From Peribacillus deserti (GTDB lineage: Bacteria > Bacillota > Bacilli > Bacillales > DSM-1321): a stretch of DNA of 64,000 nucleotides. The notes under the pieces were generated by a model. It searched no databases, had not been told where the DNA came from, and worked only from the letters and a program-made list of their open reading frames with translations. Position numbers and translations under genes: made by a program. Below, piece by piece: positions 53,670-62,490 of the stretch; within the stretch, counting starts at the first letter, position 1; every line of letters starts with the position of its first letter. The DNA lies in NCBI RefSeq assembly GCF_002863585.1, contig NZ_PGUY01000008.1:1-64000 (forward strand), read 5' to 3'.

Positions 53670-54659
53670 TTAATAAATATCCTTTTTTGTAAATACAGTG
53701 AAAGATATAACCAGGGCAAGCAGCCACCAGACAGTGAGGACCAGGAGTGAAAAGGATAGAGTCATTCCTTCGATAGGCGGCGGGCTGCCATTTAAATAAT
53801 CAGTAAGCCTCATGTTTAACATGAAAAAATACTTGGCCGATGTCCATGACGAAACCATATTGCTCAGGATTGCACCGGCAATCAATAAGGCCAGAATAAT
53901 CCCCATTCCAGCAGCAGTGCTTCGAATCAGTACGGAAACCATAAAAGAAAGAGTACCTACAACAACAGCTGCAAACCAGACAACCCCAAAATCCATTAAT
54001 ATAAATTGCCACTGAGGAATAATGCTTGCCCCAGAAGAATCGAATCCCGCTTCTGTGATCCTGAAACCTGAAAAAGCCGGGGCCGTCCAGCCCTTATATC
54101 CAAACACCACTCCAGAGATCAAATAAGAAACCAACCCCATCATCGCAATGATTAAGGATATGGCCAGAAGCAGAGTGATATACTTGCTTAAAAGGATTTT
54201 CCATCGCTTTACAGGGCGGGTGAGGAGCAGTTTTATGGATCCCATGCTGAACTCCGACGAAACTAAATCACTGGCTATTACCATGATCATAAGCGGCAGA
54301 AGCAGATCTATCGAGTTCTCCATAAATTCTTTGGTAAAGCTCGGAGCCCCCGGTTCGGCTGGATTAATATCATTATCTAAATAATATTGCTGCTGTTTAA
54401 CCCGCACCTCCAGCTCCTTTTTAAAATCATCCGGAATCCGGCTGTTGGCCAGCCTGTTCTGGGTATCGATAATCTGCTGCTGAAGAGTGGTTCTCCAATC
54501 AGTTGTGCCAAGTTTCTTCAACTGTGTCTGCACCGTTTGATATTGAGCATATGTAAACAGAACCACTAGGATGGCTAAGATTCCTCCGACCACAATCAGC
54601 CTTTTTCTTGCGAGTAGCTTGAGCATTTCATTTTGAATAAGATTATTCAATTCGATCAC
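53670..54659 (-). CDS. ABC-2 type transporter permease
   Basis: A 329-residue permease with six hydrophobic segments. The first is near residues 20-38, a large extracellular loop lies at 40-110, and the others lie from 120 to the C-terminus. The pattern SSEFSMGSIKLLLTRPVKRWKILLSKY near 137-163 is the ABC-2 permease cytosolic signature. It starts at GTG and overlaps the ATPase gene end by 17 bases, so both form one transporter. Confidence 0.88.
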   Translation of the reverse strand: MIELNNLIQNEMLKLLARKRLIVVGGILAILVVLFTYAQYQTVQTQLKKLGTTDWRTTLQQQIIDTQNRLANSRIPDDFKKELEVRVKQQQYYLDNDINPAEPGAPSFTKEFMENSIDLLLPLMIMVIASDLVSSEFSMGSIKLLLTRPVKRWKILLSKYITLLLAISLIIAMMGLVSYLISGVVFGYKGWTAPAFSGFRITEAGFDSSGASIIPQWQFILMDFGVVWFAAVVVGTLSFMVSVLIRSTAAGMGIILALLIAGAILSNMVSSWTSAKYFFMLNMRLTDYLNGSPPPIEGMTLSFSLLVLTVWWLLALVISFTVFTKKDIY

Positions 54660-55545
54660 CGCCCGTAAGTTCTAAGAATAAATCTTCAAGAGCAGGAAGC
54701 CGGCGGTTCATTTCAATAATCCGGACTCCTGAATTTACCAGCTCACGGCTCCACAGGCCTGCTTTATCGCTGTCAAATTCAGTTATGAGGCTGTCTTCCG
54801 CCTCTTGCACCTCTGTAAAAGTTCCAAGGATCTCTTTTGCCTGCTGGAAGGGTTCCACCCTCCATATCATCCTTTCCTGTGATGAAAGCAGTGCCTGTAC
54901 AGTATCAGTCTGGATTACAGCTCCTTTTGATATAATGGCGACCCTGTCACATAGCAATTGAATCTCACTTAATAAATGACTGGATACGAGAACACTCAAC
55001 CCTTCATTTTTAGCTAATTCCCTGATAAACTGCCTCATCTCCCGGATTCCAGCTGGATCCAGGCCATTTGTCGGTTCATCAAGGATTAACACTTTTGGTT
55101 TTCCAAGCAGTGCCTGTGCTATTCCAAGTCTCTGCCTCATTCCGAGAGAATACGTCTTGACTTTGTCATGGATTCTTTCACTCAGTCCGACAAGATCGAT
55201 GACTTCTCTTAATCTTTCATTTCGGAACCCAGGAATCATCCTTGCAAAGTGTACTAAATTGTCATATCCCGATAAAAAGGGATACAGCTCCGGGTTTTCC
55301 ACAATGCATCCTAAGTGCATCATGGCTTTTGTAAAATCAGTCTGAAGGTCATATCCGCAAATGCTGATACTTCCGGAAGTGGGCCTGATTAATCCTGTCA
55401 GCATCCGGATTGTAGTTGTTTTTCCGGCTCCGTTGGGACCAAGAAATCCAAAGACTTCGCCTTCATAGAGTTCAATATCTATCCCCTTGATAATTTCCTT
55501 CTTTCCTATTCTTTTCTTTAAGTCTTTCACCGAGAGTGTGATCAA
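54643..55545 (-). CDS. ABC transporter ATP-binding protein
   Basis: A roughly 300-residue ATPase with Walker A GPNGAGKTTT, Q-loop, signature SLGMRQRLGIAQAL, Walker B KVLILDEPTNGLDPAG and H-loop VLVSSHLL. The C-terminal extension is typical of DrrA/CcmA-like exporters. The start is uncertain. TTG at 55545 gives MITLSVKDLKKRIGKK and suits the domain boundary, while the frame stays open to 55596, overlapping the SGNH gene. It works with the permease that follows. Confidence 0.88.
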   Translation of the reverse strand: MITLSVKDLKKRIGKKEIIKGIDIELYEGEVFGFLGPNGAGKTTTIRMLTGLIRPTSGSISICGYDLQTDFTKAMMHLGCIVENPELYPFLSGYDNLVHFARMIPGFRNERLREVIDLVGLSERIHDKVKTYSLGMRQRLGIAQALLGKPKVLILDEPTNGLDPAGIREMRQFIRELAKNEGLSVLVSSHLLSEIQLLCDRVAIISKGAVIQTDTVQALLSSQERMIWRVEPFQQAKEILGTFTEVQEAEDSLITEFDSDKAGLWSRELVNSGVRIIEMNRRLPALEDLFLELTGGDRIE

Positions 55546-55561
55546 AGCCCTTTCTTCCCCC

Positions 55562-56356
55562 TTACCATGTAAGCAATGCTGCCACTCGTTCTGCAATCAA
55601 ACGGTATCCCTTAGCATTTGGATGAAAATGATCTGAATAAAGATAATCATTCACTTTTAGTTCAAACAAATCAAAAGTAGGAACAAAAACGGTTTTTGGC
55701 TTCTTTGCCGCAGTTTCTGCACTATTAAAATTCCACTCTCTAACAACCTGAGACGTTTCTTTACCATTATCAAGTTCAATAAAAGGGTTATACAACCCGA
55801 CAAGAAAAATGACAGCCTCTTTATTCGATGACCTGACTCGCGATAAAATAGCATCCAGGTTTCTCAGATATTTTTTCTGAATGGATTTGATGGCTGCAGG
55901 CTGGAAATCTGCCAGGGTCTGGCCGCCCTGAAACAAATCGTTACCTCCAATTGTGATTAAAATATAGTCTGCTTCCTTCAGCTGTCTTGTGACAGAATAG
56001 GTTTTAACTTGAGCGAGCAGCTGATCGGATTCCTGTCCGCTAATTCCAAGGTTTTGTACGATAACCGGCTTGTCAGATTTGGCTTTCATCTCATCTGTCA
56101 GATAGCCGATATACCCTTTGCCCGTCTCATCCCCCATTCCTCTCGTTAACGAGTCGCCAATGGCTACCACTTTAAGGTCCTTTTCATTATTGACAACTGA
56201 ACTCTTTTTACTATTGCGGCTGGTATCCTTTATGTCTCCAGCCTTCACATTAAGATTATTTTGGACAGCATAGACAAACCCACCCAGCCATACAAGGAGC
56301 AGGACCGCTGAAATGGCTGTAATGATAATGGATAATGATTTTCTCAGAATAAGCAC
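55562..56356 (-). CDS. SGNH/GDSL hydrolase, membrane-anchored
   Basis: A 264-residue protein with one N-terminal membrane anchor (residues 8-32) and an extracellular SGNH domain. Block I is AIGDSLTRGMG near 70, block II holds Gly in NLGISGQES, block III is TIGGNDLF, and block V is DHFHPNAKGY near 243 with the catalytic Asp and His. It is probably a lipase or acyl-esterase at the membrane surface. The start is GTG and the ribosome binding site is weak, so the exact start is uncertain. It leads an operon with the ABC-2 transporter. Confidence 0.87.
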   Translation of the reverse strand: MLILRKSLSIIITAISAVLLLVWLGGFVYAVQNNLNVKAGDIKDTSRNSKKSSVVNNEKDLKVVAIGDSLTRGMGDETGKGYIGYLTDEMKAKSDKPVIVQNLGISGQESDQLLAQVKTYSVTRQLKEADYILITIGGNDLFQGGQTLADFQPAAIKSIQKKYLRNLDAILSRVRSSNKEAVIFLVGLYNPFIELDNGKETSQVVREWNFNSAETAAKKPKTVFVPTFDLFELKVNDYLYSDHFHPNAKGYRLIAERVAALLTW

Positions 56357-56435
56357 CTCACTTAAGTAAATCTCTTACTTCCATTAAATCACAAACCCAA
56401 TCAGAAAAAAAAATTTAAACAATATACAAATAAAA

Positions 56436-56461
56436 AAAGCTAACCCTCCTCGGGCTAACTT
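56436..56461 (-). terminator. Terminator after the CBS protein gene
   Basis: On the minus strand GTTAGCCC and GGGTTAGC pair, with G-U wobbles, around GAGGA, followed by seven T. Confidence 0.7.
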
Positions 56462-56470
56462 ATTTTCACA

Positions 56471-56902
56471 CTAATGTAAATTGTTTCCGGGTCCCTCCGA
56501 TATTTCTGATAATGCATAACCTGCCTGTGATTGTGTCTCATTATCGACAGCAATATCTTTGAGAGAAATGATCCCCGCTAGCTTTCCTCCTTGAATAACA
56601 GGGAGCCGTTTGACCTGTTTTTCAGCCATTAATCTAGCAGCGTCCTCAATGCTCATATCAGGATCAGCCGTGTACAAGTCCGTACTCATAATATCCGTAA
56701 CCTTAGTAGACCCCGGATGCTTTTCTGCTACGCCTCTTACAACAATGTCGCGGTCAGTAATCACTCCCACAAGGCGGTCTTCCTCTAATATGGGAATAAT
56801 TCCGACATCCTGATTCTTCATTTTGACTGCAACCTCAAAAACATTATCAAGAGTTGTACAGTAATCAACAGTAGAAGACATATAATCTTTTACAGATTTC
56901 AT
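56471..56902 (-). CDS. Tandem CBS domain protein (YhcV-like)
   Basis: A 143-residue protein made of two CBS motifs: residues 8-60 with VGIIPILEEDRLVGVITDRDIVVRG, and 70-125 with VKRLPVIQGGKLAGIISLKDIAV. Stand-alone CBS pairs bind adenosine ligands and sense energy status. B. subtilis YhcV is the closest in layout. The ATG follows TTGGAGG. Monocistronic. Confidence 0.88.
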   Translation of the reverse strand: MKSVKDYMSSTVDYCTTLDNVFEVAVKMKNQDVGIIPILEEDRLVGVITDRDIVVRGVAEKHPGSTKVTDIMSTDLYTADPDMSIEDAARLMAEKQVKRLPVIQGGKLAGIISLKDIAVDNETQSQAGYALSEISEGPGNNLH

Positions 56903-57001
56903 AGAATACCTCCAATCTTCATTTCCATGTTAGTGTTGCCGCTGACTTTGTTATTATTCCCCACTAATCTCCTAAGAAACCCTTATTTTTAACATGTGAA
57001 G

Positions 57002-57178
57002 CTAAATCGCTTTATCTTTATTCATTAAGGCTATCACCTTTTCTTTGGGCTTCCAGCAATCAAACTGATACTTTGGATTTGTTTCAAAACCCAGCCTGGA
57101 GCAAAGGTAGCGCATTCCTCCAGCTTCCTTAACAGATTTAAAATGAATGCATGACGCACAACAATGATATTTTTTCAT
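57002..57178 (-). CDS. Cysteine-rich small protein (58 residues)
   Basis: The ATG at 57178 follows GGAGAGGAAC. It has CCASC near residues 6-10, then YLCSRLG near 24, then FDCWKP near 40, four to five cysteines spaced as in small zinc-binding Bacillus proteins. Lys-rich tail. The family was not recognised by name. It is likely real given the site and the cysteine pattern. Confidence 0.65.
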   Translation of the reverse strand: MKKYHCCASCIHFKSVKEAGGMRYLCSRLGFETNPKYQFDCWKPKEKVIALMNKDKAI

Positions 57179-57385
57179 AGTTCCTCTCCGTACCGGTTTT
57201 TTACCTCTATTGTCCTTTAACCCATGCCTGATATCAACAAAAGCTTTTTTACCCTCGCTACGGAATCTCGCCTTACCTTAGTTTCCAGTTACATGCGCGG
57301 GTCTGCCGGAGCTAAATTTCTCTTCCCGTAAAACCCCGGCTACATTAAAATGGAATTTGATCTTATCTTGAAGGAGCCTGAGTGA

Positions 57386-57835
57386 ATGAAAACGAAAGTA
57401 TTAGCCTACATAATCCGTAAAAAAAATGAAAACTTTGAACTCTTGATACATTGTCATCGCGATTTTCCTGATGCCGGGCTGCAGGTACCTGCTGGGACGG
57501 TGGAAGAAAATGAAGTGCTGGAAGCTGCCCTTTTTAGGGAAATAGAAGAGGAATCCGGACTCAATGATGTCAAACTCCTGCAAAAACTCGATCATTATGT
57601 TTTTACAAATCCTGAGAATAATGAAGACCACGATCGCCATGTTTTTGTGCTGAAAGCAGCCGATGATACAAAAACAAGCTGGGATCACGTGATAACAGGC
57701 AGTGGTCAGGATCGTGGTTTGGTTTTCTGCTATTCATGGCACCCTGTCATGGATTTACCATACTTATCCGGCAGACAGGCTGAGAGTCTGCACCTGCTGC
57801 TCGAATTATTAGAAGACGAAAATAGAGCGTGGTAG
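57386..57835 (+). CDS. NUDIX hydrolase
   Basis: A 149-residue protein with a complete Nudix box, GTVEENEVLEAALFREIEEESGL at residues 37-59 in pattern GX5EX7REUXEEXGU. It hydrolyses a nucleoside diphosphate linked to another group. The substrate is not determinable here. N-terminal KVLAYIIRK is the first strand. The ATG follows GAAGGAGCC. Monocistronic, followed by the repeat island. Confidence 0.9.
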   Translation: MKTKVLAYIIRKKNENFELLIHCHRDFPDAGLQVPAGTVEENEVLEAALFREIEEESGLNDVKLLQKLDHYVFTNPENNEDHDRHVFVLKAADDTKTSWDHVITGSGQDRGLVFCYSWHPVMDLPYLSGRQAESLHLLLELLEDENRAW

Positions 57836-57934
57836 CACAGGGTCTTAGCTTGTGACATTAGGGTTTTTTATTAGTACAATGAGATTTGGTTATCCTATCA
57901 CGATTCTGCTATATTTCACTTCATAGTCTTTTAC

Positions 57935-58740
57935 AAAGGCTATTTTCGCAAACTTTGTTGTTATTGAACATGGGGGTTGATTGGAACGTGAGGATGCTCG
58001 CGGACCTTAGGGGCGGGCGCCCGAGCCTCCTCGGCTTCGCCTGTGGGGTCTCACCTGATCGAAAAGCGGAGGACGGTGCTTTTCAAGAAAAGATCCATCC
58101 AAAAGCTGAATGATGATCTTTTTTATTAGAGGCAAGACGCTAAAAGAAAAGCAGACACCTGATAAAGAAGACTTGCTGATTGGCAAGCGATAGCGAAGAC
58201 AGAAGCTTAGTCGCCCTTACCACGCTCCAACCGCCACGTCCTGTGGCCCCGCCTGGCTCGCACATCCTGTGCTTCGTGCGATAGCCCGGCATAAGACGAG
58301 CGGCAGTGAAAGGCCGATTTTGCCTTTTAATGGCGATTGGCTAGACCCGCGGTGTCAGTCCGGAGCTGGACATACCCGCTGCTCCCGCACAGAAAAGCGG
58401 AAAGCGGTGCCTGTATAAATATTAAACGCTCAGTGATAATCCAAATTGATATAAAATTCTAAACAAATTGGCAGGCAGAGACCCGATAAAGAAGACTTGC
58501 TGATTGGCGAACGACAGTGAAGACAGAAGCTTAGTCGCACTTATGCGTCAGCCAAGCATAAGACGAGCCGGCTGTGGGGAGTGCTTTTCTCCCCATAGAC
58601 GGATTGGCTTATGACTCGAGGGTCTAAAGCCTTGAGCTGGATCAAGGAGTCTCGCACCTTACGTTCCAATCAACCTGTTTAACAATAGGATAGGTTCACC
58701 GAACTATAAAACACAACAATCTTTTAGAAAAGAGCCTTTA
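57935..58740 (+). repeat. Dispersed MITE-like repeat, copy B (longest, compound)
   Basis: The outer ends, AAAGGCTATTTTCGCAAAC at left and the complement of CTTTTAGAAAAGAGCCTTT at right, are imperfect inverted repeats. The inner inverted pair TTGATTGGAACGTGAGGATG and CTTACGTTCCAATCAAC is also present. It contains two internal copies of a block beginning CCCGATAAAGAAG or CCTGATAAAGAAG and AGACAGAAGCTTAGTCGC (58161-58208 and 58490-58535), so it looks like two fused or nested elements. No coding frame is accepted. Confidence 0.8.
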
Positions 58741-58936
58741 CAAAATTAGATAGCCAGCATTATTTAAACGATCTGCTTTGGCCCTTTAGTTGTATTTCAT
58801 CTGTTATTCACTATTTTTTGGAAAAATCAACGGATTTATGTACCTATCTATATTTTCCATCTTACATCTAGGCCAATAATAGGTAATTTAATACGATATT
58901 TTATGTATGAATCGATTTTAGTTTCGTTTAAAATCC

Positions 58937-59112
58937 TTATGCTTAACTCTGTGGAATTTTATGCTTATCATTTGGCGGTTTATGCTTGTGTTCATGAGTT
59001 TTATGCTTATCTTTTTAGGGTTTAAGCTTATCCTTTAAAATCCAATGCGGATGTTTTTGGCTTTATGATTATCCTGCAGCTTTTATGCTTTTCTTTTGAC
59101 CAATATGCTTAT
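58937..59112. repeat. Phased array of TTATGCTTA (array 3, opposite orientation)
   Basis: TTATGCTTA or close variants occur at about 58937, 58958, 58979, 59001, 59023, 59063, 59083 and 59104. Steps are 20-22 bases, with one position skipped near 59043. It is the reverse complement of the motif in the other arrays. Confidence 0.75.
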
Positions 59113-59170
59113 GTCATATGCGCCATTAACATACAACCATAGGAAATTTATGCTGCTGGAAACAAATTTT

Positions 59171-59660
59171 GTCCTTCATCACCTGGATGAAGGACATTTC
59201 CTTGAACTCATTCACTGATTTTGTCCTTCATCGCCTTTATGAAGGACGTTTTAAGGCCGCCGGGTACGAGTTTTGTCCTTCATCGCCCGGATGAAGGACG
59301 TTTTCTTGAACTCATTCACTGATTTTGTCCTTCATCGCCTTTATGAAGGACGTTTTATGCTGCTGGAAACAAATTTTGTCCTTCATCACCTGGATGAAGG
59401 ACATTTTCTTGAACTCATTGACTGATTTTGTCCTTCATTGTCTTTATGAAGGACGTTTTAAGGCCGCCGGGTACAAGTTTTGTCCTTCATCGCCCGGATG
59501 AAGGACGTTTTCTTGAACTCATTCACTGATTTTGTCCTTCATCGCCTTTATGAAGGACGTTTTAAGGCCGCCGGGTACGAATTTTGTCCTTCATCGCCCG
59601 GATGAAGGACGCTTTCGTCAACAAATTCACTGATTTTGTCCTTCATTGTCTTTATGAAAG
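59171..59660. repeat. Tandem array of ten 25-bp palindromes
   Basis: Nine perfect GTCCTTCAT / ATGAAGGAC hairpins of 25 bases start at 59171, 59223, 59275, 59327, 59378, 59430, 59482, 59534 and 59586. A tenth, degraded at its right arm, starts at 59638. The 26-27-base spacers recur in three types. Type A contains CTTGAACTCATTCACTGA, type B contains AAGGCCGCCGGGTACGA, and type C contains ATGCTGCTGGAAACAAA. Each hairpin is flanked by TTTT on both sides. Loop bases co-vary with the spacer type. Confidence 0.9.
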
Positions 59661-59796
59661 GAGCTTGACAGCTGCTCTTTATATCGAAATTATTTAATAT
59701 CAGCTCTTAAAAAAGATCAGGATTACTTAAAACAGGGAAAAAAATAAGCCGCCGAGACATCCCCGGCAGCCTGAGAACGCGGAAGTACAACGCTCA

Positions 59797-59967
59797 TCAC
59801 TTTGATCCGTTTTCTGATTCGCTGTCCACCGTTTTACCCACATAATAATCATTAACCTGTTCATGAGTTTCAGCAAGACCTTTTGTCGTCTCGTCCATAT
59901 TTTCAGTTTTCTCAGGATTGTAGTTTTTACCGGCTACTTTTTCAGCGGTAGTTTTGTTTTCGCTCAT
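59797..59967 (-). CDS. Small acidic hydrophilic protein (DUF4025/YozQ-like)
   Basis: From the ATG at 59967, after AAGGGAGGCG, this is 56 residues. The sequence AAEKVAGKNYNPE-like start and TTKGLAETHEQVNDYYVG near residues 29-46 match what I recall of the DUF4025 (YozQ) family. It is polar and probably disordered. It is bounded on the right by a weak sigma-B-like GGGGTAC element without a good -35. Stress or spore role unproven. Confidence 0.6.
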   Translation of the reverse strand: MSENKTTAEKVAGKNYNPEKTENMDETTKGLAETHEQVNDYYVGKTVDSESENGSK

Positions 59968-60070
59968 ACGTATCGCCTCCCTTGGTGATACGTATATGTA
60001 CCCCTTCACGGCCTCACATAATCCTATTTTTTACGAGTCCGTTTAATAAGGTGTCATGCAGCCTATGGGC

Positions 60071-62389
60071 CTAATCCCGATCCAAGCCATGCTCATGTTC
60101 GGCTTTTACAATTTTATACTCGCGCCACTCTTCGGGCAGCATGGATTTATATTTCGGCGTAAGATAACGGTCATCAATCAAAACAATCGTGCCGGTGTCG
60201 GTTTCAGACCGGATCAGCCTGCCTCCTGCCTGAAGTATCTTATTCACTCCAGGATAGACATAGGCATAATCAAATCCATTCTTCCCCTGGCTTGAAAAAA
60301 ATTCTTTCATCAGATTTCTTTCCGGGTTTACCTGCGGCAGGCCCACTCCTACGACTATGACGCCATTCAGCCTGTCTCCTTTTAAATCTATTCCTTCAGA
60401 AAAGATACCTCCCATTACAGCAAATCCAGTATGGGGTTCCTTAGAATCCTTAGAAAATGAAGCTAAAAAAGATTCTCTTTCTTCCTCAGTCATATTGGAG
60501 TTTTGTATGGTAATCTTCCCCGGGAATTCCTTTTCTGCAAATACGGTCAACACATCGTTCATATATTTATAAGAAGGAAAAAAGATTAAATAATTCCCCG
60601 GCATGCCGCTTAGCTGCTCATAAATGAAATTTGCAATAGGTACTAAGCTGCCTTGTCTATCATGATAACGGGTGGATAACGGGTAAACCAATATCTCTGT
60701 CTGTTCTGCAGCAAATGGTGTCGGGACCGAAATATGATAATCTTCTTGGTCAGCACCCAGCATATCCTGGTAAAACATAAGCGGCTGCAGTGTCGCTGAG
60801 AAATAGATTTTTGATCTATAGCCTTTTCCTGTTTTTTGCAGCAGCATCGACGGATCCAGGCATAACAGCGATACCTTTATCTCATTTCTATCTTTTTCGC
60901 AAAAAAATACAAATCGTTCATCAAATAGCTTTGCTATCCTTAAAAAATCGCCCGCCCGAAAAAATGCTTCAATAAGCAGGTCAGAATTCTCTGTCCCCCC
61001 CGAAATCAGTTCAGCTTCTGCAAAACCGGCAAATTGGTCTGCCAAACCCAGCAATTCCTCAGGAATCTCTTTAACTGCCATGAATCCCGAAGGAGGAATC
61101 TGTTTTTTAACAGCTATGAAATAATCATTTAGTTTTTTAGCCGCCTCAAAAATGACTTTGCTCTTATTTTTATATTCTCTTTTCAACTGAAGAAATTCAG
61201 ATTTTATGATCTCTGCCGAAAACATATTCCTTGCCCGTTCCACCAGATTATGGGCTTCATCTATAAGCAGCACCGTTTCCTTCTTCTGTTCTTCAGTAAG
61301 TCTGCGTAATGAAACTTTGGGATCAAAAATGTAATTGTAATCGCAAATGATAACATCTGCTGTATAAGCAGCATCTAAGGAAAATTCAAAAGGGCACACT
61401 TTATGTTTCACAGCATATCGCTCGATTACTTTGCGGTCCATGATCGTTTCGTTAGCTAACATATCGAGAATTGCCCCATTTATCCGGTCATAATACCCAT
61501 CCGAAAACTCACAGCTGTCTTTGCTGCAATGAAAGCCTTCTTTAAAACACACTTTCTCTTTTGCTGTTATGGTAACGGAATGAATGATAAGGCCCTTCTC
61601 TCCCATGAGATAAAAAGCTTCTTCAGCTGCTTGTCTAGTGATGGTCTTAGCGGTTAGATAAATCAGCCTCTTTCCTTTCTCTTCCGCCAATGCCTTTATG
61701 GAGGGGAAAGTGGCAGATATCGTTTTTCCAATGCCGGTGGGAGCATTGGCAAATAAACTTTTCTTTTCTGATATCGTTTTATATACCGCTCCCGCTAACT
61801 GTCTTTGGCCTTTTCGATAGGCAGGGTATGGAAAAATCAAGTTTTTTATACTGATATTTCTTTCATACAGATGCTGGAGCCTTAAGTTCGCGTAAGGTAC
61901 ATATTCTTGCAGTACAAAAAAAATAAATGACTCGAGCTCAAGCCAACTGAATTTTTTTCTAAAAACAGCCTTTTCTTCTGTATGTACATGTACATATGTA
62001 AGCTGTACAGTCATATGGGCTGTTCCATGTTCTTTCGCATACATATAGGCATACACTTTAGCCTGTGCCCAGTGAACCGGAAAGGTATCTTCTGTAATTT
62101 CATGAAGCTGTCTTTTAGTTGACTTGATTTCGTCAATGATGATTTCATCATTTTCCGATATTAGTCCGTCACAGCGCCCCTCTAGCTTAAAGGTTACATG
62201 TTCAAGTGAGAGCTCGGTACGTAAAAACACTTCTTTTCTGTCCGTCTCCTTGTAGGTCTGCTGTATTTTTTGATGGATTCTTGTACCTTCCGCCAAGGCT
62301 GTGGAGGACCTGAATCCGGTTTCAATACTGCCGCTGCTAAACACATATTCAACTAATGGCCTCACAGACAAACGAACTTCTTTCTGCAT
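60071..62389 (-). CDS. DinG/XPD-type ATP-dependent DNA helicase with N-terminal PD-(D/E)XK nuclease-like domain
   Basis: A 772-residue protein. Residues 1-180 are a Cas4/RecB-like nuclease domain with GRCDGLI and IIDEIKSTKR, carrying the Asp and Glu-x-Lys signature. The helicase starts near 190 with Q-RQ, Walker A APTGIGKT near 220, and four cysteines (KVC, FHC, DSC, KVCPFE) near 275-335 for an iron-sulfur cluster. DEAH (LLIDEAHNL near 375) and C-terminal GIFSEGIDLKGDRL and QAGGRLIRS follow. It probably unwinds DNA 5' to 3' in repair. It is full-length and monocistronic. Not CRISPR-associated here. Confidence 0.87.
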   Translation of the reverse strand: MQKEVRLSVRPLVEYVFSSGSIETGFRSSTALAEGTRIHQKIQQTYKETDRKEVFLRTELSLEHVTFKLEGRCDGLISENDEIIIDEIKSTKRQLHEITEDTFPVHWAQAKVYAYMYAKEHGTAHMTVQLTYVHVHTEEKAVFRKKFSWLELESFIFFVLQEYVPYANLRLQHLYERNISIKNLIFPYPAYRKGQRQLAGAVYKTISEKKSLFANAPTGIGKTISATFPSIKALAEEKGKRLIYLTAKTITRQAAEEAFYLMGEKGLIIHSVTITAKEKVCFKEGFHCSKDSCEFSDGYYDRINGAILDMLANETIMDRKVIERYAVKHKVCPFEFSLDAAYTADVIICDYNYIFDPKVSLRRLTEEQKKETVLLIDEAHNLVERARNMFSAEIIKSEFLQLKREYKNKSKVIFEAAKKLNDYFIAVKKQIPPSGFMAVKEIPEELLGLADQFAGFAEAELISGGTENSDLLIEAFFRAGDFLRIAKLFDERFVFFCEKDRNEIKVSLLCLDPSMLLQKTGKGYRSKIYFSATLQPLMFYQDMLGADQEDYHISVPTPFAAEQTEILVYPLSTRYHDRQGSLVPIANFIYEQLSGMPGNYLIFFPSYKYMNDVLTVFAEKEFPGKITIQNSNMTEEERESFLASFSKDSKEPHTGFAVMGGIFSEGIDLKGDRLNGVIVVGVGLPQVNPERNLMKEFFSSQGKNGFDYAYVYPGVNKILQAGGRLIRSETDTGTIVLIDDRYLTPKYKSMLPEEWREYKIVKAEHEHGLDRD

Positions 62390-62457
62390 CCTATCACCCT
62401 ATATTCAATCTTTTACCCCTACTATATCATTACCTTGCGCCAAATCCACAGTAAAAA

Positions 62458-62480
62458 AGCCGGCCATTAACCTGCCGGCT
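62458..62480 (-). terminator. Terminator after the methyltransferase gene
   Basis: AGCCGGC and GCCGGCT form a perfect stem, followed on the minus strand by TTTTTTAC, 11 bases past the stop. Confidence 0.8.
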
Positions 62481-62490
62481 CATGATCAGA

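Noticed and set aside
59171-59660. CRISPR array
   Set aside because: The geometry (25-base repeat, 26-27-base spacer) invites it, but the spacers recur in only three types, the repeat is a full palindrome and no cas gene is near. The Cas4-like domain at 62 kb belongs to a helicase.
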